From Actinomycetota bacterium (GTDB taxonomy: Bacteria; Actinomycetota; Actinomycetes; Propionibacteriales; Propionibacteriaceae), in assembly GCA_016213595.1 (NCBI GenBank), contig JACRAA010000317.1, positions 1 through 33,617 on the forward strand: a stretch of DNA of 33,617 nucleotides, given 5' to 3'. Under the pieces are notes generated by a model that did not search any database, was not told where the DNA came from, and was given only the letters and a program-made list of their open reading frames with translations. A program made the translations under genes and the position numbers. This document shows, one piece after another, positions 16,369 to 24,593 of this stretch; the stretch's first letter is position 1, and each line of letters begins with the position of its first letter.

Positions 16369-17232
16369 TCACGCGACCCAGCGCAGCGCCTCGCGCATCG
16401 ACGCCGAGCTCGTGTCGAGGTAGACCTGCGTCGTCGACAGCGCCGAGTGGCCAAGGAAGAGCTGCACGGCACGCAGGTCGTGCTCTCCCTCGTATGTCCT
16501 CGTCGCGAAGCGCCGGCGGAGGCTGTGCGGGCCCCAGCCGTCCGGCATGGCGGCCCGGATGAGGGCCCACACGCGCGAGGCCGATAGGTGCCCGTTGCGG
16601 CCCGGGAACAGCCATCCGTGGGGAGCAGCTGCGATCCGTGCCGCGATGTCGGCGTGGAGCGGGATAGTGCGCTCGCGCGAGCCCTTCCCGTGGACGACGA
16701 GCATCCAGCCGTCGGGGTCGCGGCGCAGGTCACGCGTGTGGACGGCGGCGATCTCGCATCGGCGCAGGCCCTCACGCGCGGCGAGGTCGACCATCAGCCG
16801 CACGCGCTCATCACCCTGGACGGCGGCGATCGCGGCCTCAGGGGCAGCCGGGAGGTTGTGGCGGTAGTACTTGATCGGAGGCAGGTCTTCGGCGGGGGAG
16901 CGCCGGATGACGTGTGCCTCGACGAGGAAGCGGTAGAAGTCGCGGAACGTGGCCCTCACGCTGTAGCGCGTCGCTGCGCTCCAGTCGTGGCTGTTGAGCC
17001 ACCGCGTCAGGTCTTCGGTCGTCGCTGCCCGGATCTTCCCTGGGTGCTGCTCGCCGAAGCACCGGAGCTGCCAGGTACGGAGGTACACGGTGGACTGGGG
17101 GCGGCCTATACGACGGAGGTGGGTCCCGTAGGCGTCGATGTCGGAGTTCATGACTCCTGACTTCAACGCTCGGGGGGTCAATTCGTCAAGGCTCACTAGC
17201 AAATCGGCCCGGCGTTTGAGCAGAAGGGTCAT
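16369..17232 (-). CDS. int: Tyrosine integrase
   Basis: Catalytic boxes GLRRCEIAAV, HGKGSRERTIPL, HSLRRR, LGHSALSTTQVYLDTS; ATG at 17232 overlaps the repressor stop. Confidence 0.93.
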   Translation of the reverse strand: MTLLLKRRADLLVSLDELTPRALKSGVMNSDIDAYGTHLRRIGRPQSTVYLRTWQLRCFGEQHPGKIRAATTEDLTRWLNSHDWSAATRYSVRATFRDFYRFLVEAHVIRRSPAEDLPPIKYYRHNLPAAPEAAIAAVQGDERVRLMVDLAAREGLRRCEIAAVHTRDLRRDPDGWMLVVHGKGSRERTIPLHADIAARIAAAPHGWLFPGRNGHLSASRVWALIRAAMPDGWGPHSLRRRFATRTYEGEHDLRAVQLFLGHSALSTTQVYLDTSSASMREALRWVA

Positions 17233-17585
17233 GCGACAAGCGCCAGGGGGCGCGGGCCGACTCTTGTGGACCAAACACCTGTTCGAGCGTGTCGGCTTGC
17301 CGGAGGGGTGTTGGTCTCGGCCTCTGGTCCCCCGTCATCAGGGCTGACAGGAGCCCTGCCCGCTTCCAACCATTCAAGCGGGACTCCCGTCCGGATCGAC
17401 CAGAGCCGAAGCGTCTGGCGGGACGGCACGATGCGGCCGTTGATCCAGTTCGACACGGTCGTACGGGCAACGCCGAGGTACTCGGCCATCTCTTGGACCC
17501 CAAGCCCTGAGATACGGAGGGCGCGGCGCATGCGGTCGGCGAGGTCAAACTCCAGCCTCGCGCTCATCTCACGTTCTGCACTCAT
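17229..17585 (-). CDS. XRE-family HTH immunity repressor
   Basis: LGVQEMAEYLGVARTTVSNWINGRIVPSRQTLRLWSIRTGVPLEWLEAG; divergent from the early operon. Confidence 0.85.
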   Translation of the reverse strand: MSAEREMSARLEFDLADRMRRALRISGLGVQEMAEYLGVARTTVSNWINGRIVPSRQTLRLWSIRTGVPLEWLEAGRAPVSPDDGGPEAETNTPPASRHARTGVWSTRVGPRPLALVA

Positions 17586-17700
17586 GCAACAAGCATTGCA
17601 CGTCCCAGCACGAGCAGCAAGGGAACAACCATGCGAAGTGCAAAAGTCCTTGCGCGTCGTCGGTGTGGCGCTCGTTGTCGTTGCGTTGGACTTTGTGCAA
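17585..17700. promoter_or_regulatory. Divergent early promoter/operator region
   Basis: TGCAA-N6-TTGCA (17585-17600), TGCAA-N6-TTGCG (17639-17654), TTGCG...TGCAA (17681-17700). Confidence 0.6.
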
Positions 17701-17710
17701 TGCTACCCGC

Positions 17711-17959
17711 ATGACGCACCCTGAAACCCTCGACTTGGTCGGGACGTCGGACGCCTCCCGGATCCTGGGAGTCCACCCCGCAACCGTTACTCGCATGGTC
17801 GAATCCGACCAGCTCACGCCCGCCGGCCGCCTTGGTGGCGACACGGGCGCCTTCGTCTTCAACCGCTCCGACGTCGTCGCTCTCGCTGAGAAGCGCAAGG
17901 CCGAGACCGAGGAGCCACCCACGTCGCCGACGTCCGGCGCGTCCCGAAGCGTGTTCTGA
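17711..17959 (+). CDS. Excise/Cro-like HTH DNA-binding protein
   Basis: GTSDASRILGVHPATVTRMVESDQLTPAGRLGGDTGAFVFNRSDVVAL. Confidence 0.75.
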   Translation: MTHPETLDLVGTSDASRILGVHPATVTRMVESDQLTPAGRLGGDTGAFVFNRSDVVALAEKRKAETEEPPTSPTSGASRSVF

Positions 17960-18264
17960 TGGCCGCCCGGAGCGAGGTCGCTCGCCGTCGCTGGGTCCTC
18001 CAAGGACTCGTCGAAGCCGAGCACGAGCAGCGCATGGTCCGGTGCCGTACTGGCCTCGACGTGTGCGCCGGCGGGAAGGCTCTCGCGGACTACGTCACCC
18101 AGGAACTCTCTAGCGGGTACCACACGGCCGTCGAGATCGCGACCCGTGCTGGCTTCCGCGACCCGTACGCATGTGCCACCAGGCTCTCCCGGTCTGGACA
18201 TGCCCCGCTGGGCCGGTCCCTCCTGGAGCGCGACTACATCAACAAGCTGCAGGCGAACCGATGA
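17959..18264 (+). CDS. Hypothetical early protein
   Basis: TGATG coupling; 101 aa. Confidence 0.6.
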   Translation: MAARSEVARRRWVLQGLVEAEHEQRMVRCRTGLDVCAGGKALADYVTQELSSGYHTAVEIATRAGFRDPYACATRLSRSGHAPLGRSLLERDYINKLQANR

Positions 18265-18629
18265 ACCGCCCGACCGGACCCGAAGTGGTCGAGGCGATCA
18301 GCGCTGCCGCTGAGATCGACATCACGGAGCTCCTCGCAGCGTTGGAGCCCGTACGGGACGCTCTCGCGACCGCGCGGGAGGACGTGACCGAGGCCCTCAC
18401 GCTCGCCGGCAGCGCTGACTCGTACAACCGTGAGGTGCGCTACGCGGAGCTGCGGAAGGCGCGGGCCCGTCGGGACGCGTTCAAGCGTGTGATCTTTGCC
18501 GTCGAGCACCTCGCCTCCCGTCTCCACGAGGGCGACGGGCCGCCCGCGCCGAAGCCGGACTACATCGCGCAGGCGGTCGCAGCCATCGACGCCGCGACCG
18601 TGCGCCGTGCGAGGGGAGGCCTGAGATGA
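18261..18629 (+). CDS. Hypothetical helical early protein
   Basis: ATGA coupling; 122 aa. Confidence 0.65.
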   Translation: MNRPTGPEVVEAISAAAEIDITELLAALEPVRDALATAREDVTEALTLAGSADSYNREVRYAELRKARARRDAFKRVIFAVEHLASRLHEGDGPPAPKPDYIAQAVAAIDAATVRRARGGLR

Positions 18630-18808
18630 GCACCGCCGCCTCCGGGAGCCGCACGTCCCGCCCCCACACCGCCCAGCGTGACGACACGCCGCACCTGACC
18701 TTCTGGGGCGTCGTCGGCATGTGCCTTCTGATCCTCGTCGTCATGGTCGGGGCCGTCTTCGTCGCCAACGCCGGCGCGGCCGCCCTCGACCAGTTGGGGC
18801 GGCCCTGA
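18626..18808 (+). CDS. Small single-TM protein
   Basis: 60 aa; LTFWGVVGMCLLILVVMVGAVFVANAGA. Confidence 0.6.
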   Translation: MSTAASGSRTSRPHTAQRDDTPHLTFWGVVGMCLLILVVMVGAVFVANAGAAALDQLGRP

Positions 18809-19287
18809 TGAGTCCCACGTACGCCGCGAAGACCGCTGTCAACTGGCGGGCGTCCCGCGACGAGATCGAGCGCACCCTCAGCAGGTACGGCGCGAGTCAG
18901 TTCATGACCGGATGGAGTGACGGCGGCGCGATGGTCGCATTCTCTGCTCGTGGCCGCCAGTTCCGTTTCGTCCTGCCGCTTCCCGACCGTCGTGAGCGCC
19001 AGTTCACGCACACGCCCGAGCGAGACCTCGAACGAACCCCGCTCCAGGCCGAGCAGGCCTACGAGCAAGGCATTCGGCAGAGGTGGCGCGCGCTCGCACT
19101 GATCATCAAGGCGAAGCTCGAAGCGGTCGAGGCGGGAGTCTCGGACTTCGAGTCTGAGTTCCTCGCTCACACCATCTTGCCCAGCGGCCGGACAGTCGCC
19201 GAGGAGACGCTCCCGAGCATCACGCGGATGTACCAGGGCGGCGAGGTCCGCCCCCTGCTCGAAGTCACGACGGGCGGCCAGTCATGA
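18808..19287 (+). CDS. Conserved-looking phage hypothetical protein
   Basis: 159 aa; ...FLAHTILPSGRTVAEETLPSITRMYQGGEVRPLLE... Confidence 0.7.
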   Translation: MSPTYAAKTAVNWRASRDEIERTLSRYGASQFMTGWSDGGAMVAFSARGRQFRFVLPLPDRRERQFTHTPERDLERTPLQAEQAYEQGIRQRWRALALIIKAKLEAVEAGVSDFESEFLAHTILPSGRTVAEETLPSITRMYQGGEVRPLLEVTTGGQS

Positions 19288-19415
19288 TCGCCCCCCTGAA
19301 CGCCTCGCCTGGGCTGCCCCAAGGGCCCAGTGAGCGAGGCCCCGTGGTCCGGGCGGGCGACGACGATGTGAACCCCGCCCGGACTGCCACCACCGCCGAG
19401 GTGGTCGCGCCATGA
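19284..19415 (+). CDS. 43-aa micro-ORF
   Basis: ATGA-coupled; MIAPLNASPGLPQGPSERGPVVRAGDDDVNPARTATTAEVVAP; below the ORF-track cutoff. Confidence 0.45.
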   Translation: MIAPLNASPGLPQGPSERGPVVRAGDDDVNPARTATTAEVVAP

Positions 19416-19507
19416 TCCTCGACTTCCTGCGCCATGTGCCCCCGTACATCGGCCTGCCCGTGCTCGGCGCCCTGACTGGCCTCGCGATCTGGTGGTTTAC
19501 GCGATGA
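19412..19507 (+). CDS. 31-aa TM micropeptide 1
   Basis: ATGA-coupled; MILDFLRHVPPYIGLPVLGALTGLAIWWFTR. Confidence 0.55.
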   Translation: MILDFLRHVPPYIGLPVLGALTGLAIWWFTR

Positions 19508-19599
19508 CTGGCGGCATGTGGTGCTTCCTGATCGCGGCCCTCTCCGGCCTGACCTTGATCGGCTGCCTGCTGCGGTGGCGTCGTCAGGACGAGTCATGA
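19504..19599 (+). CDS. 31-aa TM micropeptide 2
   Basis: ATGA-coupled; MTGGMWCFLIAALSGLTLIGCLLRWRRQDES. Confidence 0.55.
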   Translation: MTGGMWCFLIAALSGLTLIGCLLRWRRQDES

Positions 19600-19691
19600 C
19601 CGTCCGGCGTCTGCTGCTCATCCTCGCCGCGCTCGCGGTCCTCACCCTCGCCATCTGCCGATGGCTCACACACACGATCCAGGAGCTCTAG
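19596..19691 (+). CDS. 31-aa TM micropeptide 3
   Basis: ATGA-coupled; MTVRRLLLILAALAVLTLAICRWLTHTIQEL. Confidence 0.55.
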   Translation: MTVRRLLLILAALAVLTLAICRWLTHTIQEL

Positions 19692-19694
19692 CTG

Positions 19695-19856
19695 ATGAGG
19701 CAGGCCGCCGAGCCCCGCTGCCCGGGCTGTGGCGGCGTCGTGAAGGACCGCGACTGGTGGGACCACACCGAGTGCATGGACGAGGCCCACAAGGTCCGCA
19801 AGTACGACGAGACCGACCAGGACGACTACCCCGAGACGAGAGAGAGAACATCGTGA
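19695..19856 (+). CDS. 53-aa zinc-finger-like protein
   Basis: MRQAAEPRCPGCGGVVKDRDWWDHTECMDEAHKVRKYDE...; CxxC...HxxC. Confidence 0.55.
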   Translation: MRQAAEPRCPGCGGVVKDRDWWDHTECMDEAHKVRKYDETDQDDYPETRERTS

Positions 19857-20812
19857 AGACCGACTCATCCGACCTCGACGTGGTGGACGAGGACGAGATT
19901 GTGGACGCGGAGATCCTCCCGCTGGAGATCACCAAGCCCGGCCTGTACCAGCTCTCCGACGAGGAGTACTTCGCGGATCCGGTGCCCGGTGGCAGCTTCT
20001 CCCAGTCCGGCTCGAAGATCCTCCTCCAGGAGGGCGGACCGGCCAAGTACGCCTACTCGCTGACGGTGGGCGAGGAGCAGAAGGACGCCTACGACTTCGG
20101 CAAAGCCATGCACTACCGGGTGCTCGGACAGGGCACCCCGTACGTCGTCCTCGACTTCGAGAACCGCATGACGAAGGCCTACAAAGAGCAGGCGGCCGAG
20201 GCTCGGGCCCAGGGCGCCGTGCCGATCCTGCGGAAGCAGGCGGCGCAGATCGACGCCATGTACGAGGCACTGATGCGGCACCCGCAGGCGCGCGAGCACT
20301 TCGAGCGCGAGGGGATCGCCGAGCTCGCCGGCTTCGTCCAGGACAAGGAGACCGGGGTCTGGCTGCGCGGGAAGTTCGACTTCCTGACCGCGATCGGCTC
20401 GATCGACTACAAGACCAGCGACGACGCCTCGCCGCGGACGGTGTTCAGCGCCCAGGCGATCCGCCTCGGCTACCACGTCCAGGACGCCATGTACCGCCGG
20501 CTGCAGCGCGAGCTCGTCGACCCCGAGTGCGACCGCGTCATCTTCGCCGTGCAGGACAAGGACGCCCCGTACCTGGCCGCTGTCGTCGAGCTCGACGAGG
20601 CGTACCGCGCACTGGGGGAGCGTCGCCTGCAGAAGGCCATCCGACTGTTCGCCGAGTGCAAGGCCACGGAGTCGTGGCCCGGATACGGCGACGAGCTGAT
20701 CACGCTCCACCCGCCGGAGTGGGCCATGAAGGAGCTCCGCAACGAAGAGTCCGACGAGGAGCACGAAGCCCGTATCGCCGCCGACATGGCCGAGTTCCGG
20801 TCCCTGCTCTGA
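19853..20812 (+). CDS. RecE-like PD-(D/E)XK exonuclease
   Basis: GTG start coupled to previous stop; ...FDFGKAMHYRVLG-like box (YDFGKAMHYRVLG), RGKFDFLTAIGSIDYKTSDDASP; upstream of recT. Confidence 0.8.
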   Translation: MKTDSSDLDVVDEDEIVDAEILPLEITKPGLYQLSDEEYFADPVPGGSFSQSGSKILLQEGGPAKYAYSLTVGEEQKDAYDFGKAMHYRVLGQGTPYVVLDFENRMTKAYKEQAAEARAQGAVPILRKQAAQIDAMYEALMRHPQAREHFEREGIAELAGFVQDKETGVWLRGKFDFLTAIGSIDYKTSDDASPRTVFSAQAIRLGYHVQDAMYRRLQRELVDPECDRVIFAVQDKDAPYLAAVVELDEAYRALGERRLQKAIRLFAECKATESWPGYGDELITLHPPEWAMKELRNEESDEEHEARIAADMAEFRSLL

Positions 20813-20846
20813 CCCGTACGACAACCCGACACAGAAGGAACGACAC

Positions 20847-22088
20847 ATGACCATCGCCAAGCCCGAGAAGCCCACCGCCGGCGGTCTCGTGAAGCAGTAC
20901 GGAACCGACTTCGCCACCGTCCTCCCGACCCACGTCAAGCCCGAGCAGTGGGTACGTCTGGCACAGGGCGCCCTCAAGAAGGGCAAGCGCAACGCCTCCG
21001 GGCAGTTCGAGCTCGAGGAGGCAGCCCTGAACAACCCCGGCGTCTTCCTCGCGGCACTGCTCGACGCCGCCCGGCTCGGCCTGGAGCCCGGCACCGAGCA
21101 GTACTACCTCACGCCCCGGAAGGTGAAGGGGCGTCTGGAGATCCTCGGCATCGTCGGCTACCAGGGACTCGTCGAGCTGATGTACCGGGCCGGCGCCGTC
21201 TCGTCGGTCGTCGCGGAGGTCGTCCGGGTCGGCGACGTCTTCCAATACCAGCCCGGCCGCGACGAGCGTCCCGTGCACGTCATCGACTGGGACGCGGAGG
21301 ACCGGGGGCAGCTCCGCCTCGTGTACGCCTACGCCGTGATGCGCGACGGTGCGACGTCGAAGGTCGTCGTGCTGAACAAGGCCGACATCGCGCGGATCAA
21401 GCTCTCCTCACAGGGCGCGAACAGCGAGTACTCGCCGTGGACGACGAACCCCGCGGCGATGTGGCTCAAGTCGGCCGTGCGCCAGCTCGCGAAGTGGGTG
21501 CCGACGTCGGCCGAGTACCGCCGCGAGCAGCTGCGTGCAGTCGCCGCAGTGCAGGCCGAGGGCACGCTCGCTGCTCAGGTGCAGGACGTTCGCCGCACAC
21601 AGCTGGAGGCGATCGCCGAAGAGCGCGACGTGGAGCCCGGCGAGTATGTCGACGCGATCACGGGCGAGGTCTCGTACGCGGACCCCGACCAGATCGAAGG
21701 CGAGCCCCAGGACGAGCCCGAGCCGCCGGACGTCGAGCAGCAGCAGGCGACGGTCCGCGACCTGAAGGCCGAGCTGCGCCTGCTCAGTGAGGACGCCGCC
21801 CCCGCCCCTCGTGTCGTCGCCCCGAAGCCTCGGACCCCGAAGGCCTCCCGCGAGGACCGTGCTCGGATCATGGCGCTGTTCACCCGTCTCAAGGTGAGTG
21901 AGCGCGACAAGCAGCACACCTACATGGCCGGTCTCGTAGGCCACCCGGTGACCGCCACCGATGACCTCACCCCCGACGAGGCCGCCCTGGTCATCGCCAA
22001 CCTCGAAGGCATGACGGACCCCATCGACGCCGCCGGCGCCATGGACGGCGACTCGATCGACGTCTCCTCAGAGCCCGACGAGGACTGA
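20847..22088 (+). CDS. recT: RecT-family ssDNA annealing protein with C-terminal extension
   Basis: RLGLEPGTEQYYLTPRKVKGRLEILGIVGYQGLVELMYRAG...NPAAMWLKSAVRQLAKWVPTS. Confidence 0.9.
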   Translation: MTIAKPEKPTAGGLVKQYGTDFATVLPTHVKPEQWVRLAQGALKKGKRNASGQFELEEAALNNPGVFLAALLDAARLGLEPGTEQYYLTPRKVKGRLEILGIVGYQGLVELMYRAGAVSSVVAEVVRVGDVFQYQPGRDERPVHVIDWDAEDRGQLRLVYAYAVMRDGATSKVVVLNKADIARIKLSSQGANSEYSPWTTNPAAMWLKSAVRQLAKWVPTSAEYRREQLRAVAAVQAEGTLAAQVQDVRRTQLEAIAEERDVEPGEYVDAITGEVSYADPDQIEGEPQDEPEPPDVEQQQATVRDLKAELRLLSEDAAPAPRVVAPKPRTPKASREDRARIMALFTRLKVSERDKQHTYMAGLVGHPVTATDDLTPDEAALVIANLEGMTDPIDAAGAMDGDSIDVSSEPDED

Positions 22089-22102
22089 CCTCCCCCCAAG
22101 CA

Positions 22103-22162
22103 GCCGGGCCCGTCGACGCGGGGAAAGCACCGAACGCCAGAGCGGTGGCGTCCGGGCCCGGC
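22103..22162 (+). promoter_or_regulatory. 60-nt compact structured element downstream of recT
   Basis: GCCGGGCCCG-tc-GACGC pairs with GCGTC-CGGGCCCGGC, enclosing CACCG-N10-CGGTG. Confidence 0.55.
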
Positions 22163-22179
22163 CCCCTACTTCCTGATTC

Positions 22180-22203
22180 CGCCCCTCATTCGAGGGGGCG
22201 TTT
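22180..22203 (+). terminator. Intrinsic terminator of the rec operon
   Basis: CGCCCCTC-ATTC-GAGGGGGCG followed by TTTC. Confidence 0.7.
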
Positions 22204-22233
22204 CACGCAACCCATCGAGAGAGAAGACAGTCC

Positions 22234-22650
22234 ATGCCCGGAACCATCAGCCTCAGCGGCCAGCTCCCCAACGATGCCCAGCACAACGGCCTGCTCGGAT
22301 GGGAGGAGCAGCTCGCCGACAAGGGCAAGGATGCTCGCCTGTTCTGCCTCGTCGTGCTCGACGTCCCCACGATCAAGATCCACACCGACGACGGCACCGA
22401 GATGCCGATCGTGCGGCTGCGCCACATCGAGCCTGTCGGCTGGCTCGAGGACGCCCCTCAGGACCTGGTCGCCACCATGACCCGGCTCGGCGTCGAGCGG
22501 TCCGGCGGGGAGCCGCTGCCGGGTGTCGACGGCGGCGAGGCCGAGGTGTACGTGACCGGGCCCGAGGACGACCCGAAGCGCTCCGAGAAGCTGAAGCGGG
22601 CACACCTCACGCCGGTGCAGTCGCCGTTCGCTGAGACGGCGGTCGAGTGA
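22234..22650 (+). CDS. Hypothetical early protein
   Basis: 138 aa; MPGTISLSGQLPNDAQHNGLLGWEEQLADKGKDARLFCLVVLDVPTIKIH... Confidence 0.7.
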   Translation: MPGTISLSGQLPNDAQHNGLLGWEEQLADKGKDARLFCLVVLDVPTIKIHTDDGTEMPIVRLRHIEPVGWLEDAPQDLVATMTRLGVERSGGEPLPGVDGGEAEVYVTGPEDDPKRSEKLKRAHLTPVQSPFAETAVE

Positions 22651-23120
22651 TGGCCGACAACGACAGCACCTTCCTCTGCCCGCGCCGAGACGAAGTCCTG
22701 AATCCAGATGGCCCCTTCAAGGTCCCGAACCACGACGAGTGGCACGGCAAGGATCCCCGGCGTACGTGCTCGTGGTGCGGCTCGATGCACCCCGACGACT
22801 TCCTCGCGGCGATTCGCGCGGGGGTGACGGTCGGCCCGACCGACAAGAGCTACAAGGCCTACGTCGAAGAGACGCTCAACGACCCTGACCGCGTCGCGCT
22901 GGGGGAGCGGTACAAGGCCCAGGGGTTCACGCGAGAGCACGCCACCGACCTCGCGAAGCACGCGTCCGGCGCCCATATCGGGAAGTTCTACTACCGGCAT
23001 CTGAGCGAGGAGCAGCAGGGCGAGTTCATCGGGCTGCTCAACGCGAAGGCGGTCCACGTCGGATACCCGGGCCACTTCTACGTGCTGCCGTTCTTCGTCA
23101 AGGTGAAGGCGGCCGAGTGA
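22650..23120 (+). CDS. Hypothetical protein
   Basis: 156 aa; coupled; ...CSWCGSMHPDDF... Confidence 0.65.
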   Translation: MADNDSTFLCPRRDEVLNPDGPFKVPNHDEWHGKDPRRTCSWCGSMHPDDFLAAIRAGVTVGPTDKSYKAYVEETLNDPDRVALGERYKAQGFTREHATDLAKHASGAHIGKFYYRHLSEEQQGEFIGLLNAKAVHVGYPGHFYVLPFFVKVKAAE

Positions 23121-23530
23121 TGAACCTCTCCGAGATCAAGGCGCGCCTGGCCGAGGTGACCCCCGGACACTGGGAGGCGTCTCGTACGGCTGACACTGAG
23201 GAGACCTCTCTCCAGTGGCTCAAGGCGTGCCTGGTCGCGCCCAACCTGCCCGCCAAGAACATGCTCTACGTCATCTGGGCAACCGAGCAGCCCGGCGTCA
23301 TCATCCCGGCCGTGACGGGCGACGGCCCAACGTCTGCTCAGAACGCCGAGTTCATCGCACACGCACCCGAAGACATCACGGCCATGGTCACCGCGATCGA
23401 GCGCGCCATCTTCGAGCTCGACCGCATCCCGGAGTACGCCTACCAGGGCCACACACCGACGTGCCAGGGCGAGCCCGGCTGCGCGCTCTGCCGGGCGCTG
23501 GACGTTCTCCGCAACGGATACGCCGGCTGA
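23120..23530 (+). CDS. Hypothetical protein
   Basis: coupled; MNLSEIKARLAEVTPGHWEASR... Confidence 0.65.
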   Translation: MNLSEIKARLAEVTPGHWEASRTADTEETSLQWLKACLVAPNLPAKNMLYVIWATEQPGVIIPAVTGDGPTSAQNAEFIAHAPEDITAMVTAIERAIFELDRIPEYAYQGHTPTCQGEPGCALCRALDVLRNGYAG

Positions 23531-23532
23531 CC

Positions 23533-24027
23533 GTGCCCGTGATCCTCAAGGTGAGAGGCCTCCCCGTCCCGCAGGGCTCGATGACCTGCGTGGGCGCGGG
23601 GGTCACGATCCGCCCCGGCATGAAGCCGAAGGCGAACCACAACGTGCAGCCCTCCAACAAGGAGGCGCTGTACGCGTGGCGCAACCAGATCGCGGCCGCG
23701 TGCAGGGTCGCCAAGGCCAAGTACCCGAGCATCGGCTGGATCGGCCACGACCCCGTCGCGGTGACCTGCACGTTCACCTTGGAGCGACCCATGACCGTCA
23801 CGCGTGACTGGCCGTCGGTTCCGCCGGACCTCGACAAGCTCGCTCGCGCCATCCTCGACGGGCTCACGGCGGGGGAGATCTGGAACGACGACGGCCAGTG
23901 CGTGGTGCTGAACCTGGTCAAGGCCTACCCCGACACCGCGCCGTTCTGTCCCTTCCCAGAGGACGTGCTCGACGTCCCCGGCGTGACGATCCGCCTCTCG
24001 GACGTCGACGCCAACCGCCTCATCTGA
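23533..24027 (+). CDS. rusA: RusA-like Holliday junction resolvase
   Basis: GLPVPQGSM..., PDLDKLARAILDGL...GEIWNDDGQCVVL: conserved Asp pattern. Confidence 0.85.
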   Translation: MPVILKVRGLPVPQGSMTCVGAGVTIRPGMKPKANHNVQPSNKEALYAWRNQIAAACRVAKAKYPSIGWIGHDPVAVTCTFTLERPMTVTRDWPSVPPDLDKLARAILDGLTAGEIWNDDGQCVVLNLVKAYPDTAPFCPFPEDVLDVPGVTIRLSDVDANRLI

Positions 24028-24050
24028 ACCGCCCGACCACAAGGAGCATC

Positions 24051-24593
24051 ATGACCACCATCCACGAGCTGTCGGTCGACCGGCTCGACCCGCACCCGCA
24101 CAACCCCCGGCGTGACCTCGGCGACCTGGCCGACCTGGTCAAGTCCATCAAGGTCCAGGGCATCCGGCAGAACCTCCTCGTGACCTCGACGGGGGAGTAC
24201 TCCGACAGCGGGCCGGGACTCGTGACCGCCCGCTACCGCGTCGTCATCGGGCACCGTCGCCTGGCGGCCGCGAAGCTCGCGAAGCTGTCGTGTGTCCCGT
24301 GCGTCATCGAGTTCAACATGACCGACGCCGACCAGCTGGAGCTCATGCTCCTGGAGAACATCCAGCGCACCGACCTGACCCTCATCGAGGAGGCCGAGGG
24401 GTACCAGGGGCTGCTCGACCTCGGGCTGAGCGAGGCGACGATCGCGAAGAACGTCGGCCGCTCAGTCAAGGTCGTGCACGGCCGGCTGGCTCTGCTCGCC
24501 CTCCCGGAGACGGCACGCGAGCGGATCCACAACGGGCAGGGCTCGCTCGCGGCCGCCGTGGCGCTCGAGGCCTTCGAGGACGACCCGGAGTAG
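24051..24593 (+). CDS. ParB-like protein (N-terminal nuclease/CTPase domain plus HTH), ends at amber TAG
   Basis: LDPHPHNPRRDLGDLADLVKSIKVQGIRQNLLV...RYRVVIGHRRLAAAKLA...MLLENIQRTDLTLIEEAEGYQ. Confidence 0.85.
   Translation: MTTIHELSVDRLDPHPHNPRRDLGDLADLVKSIKVQGIRQNLLVTSTGEYSDSGPGLVTARYRVVIGHRRLAAAKLAKLSCVPCVIEFNMTDADQLELMLLENIQRTDLTLIEEAEGYQGLLDLGLSEATIAKNVGRSVKVVHGRLALLALPETARERIHNGQGSLAAAVALEAFEDDPE

Noticed and set aside
24591-24593. Global amber recoding (alternative genetic code)
   Set aside because: Several genes end properly in TAG and no suppressor tRNA was seen; only one gene is affected
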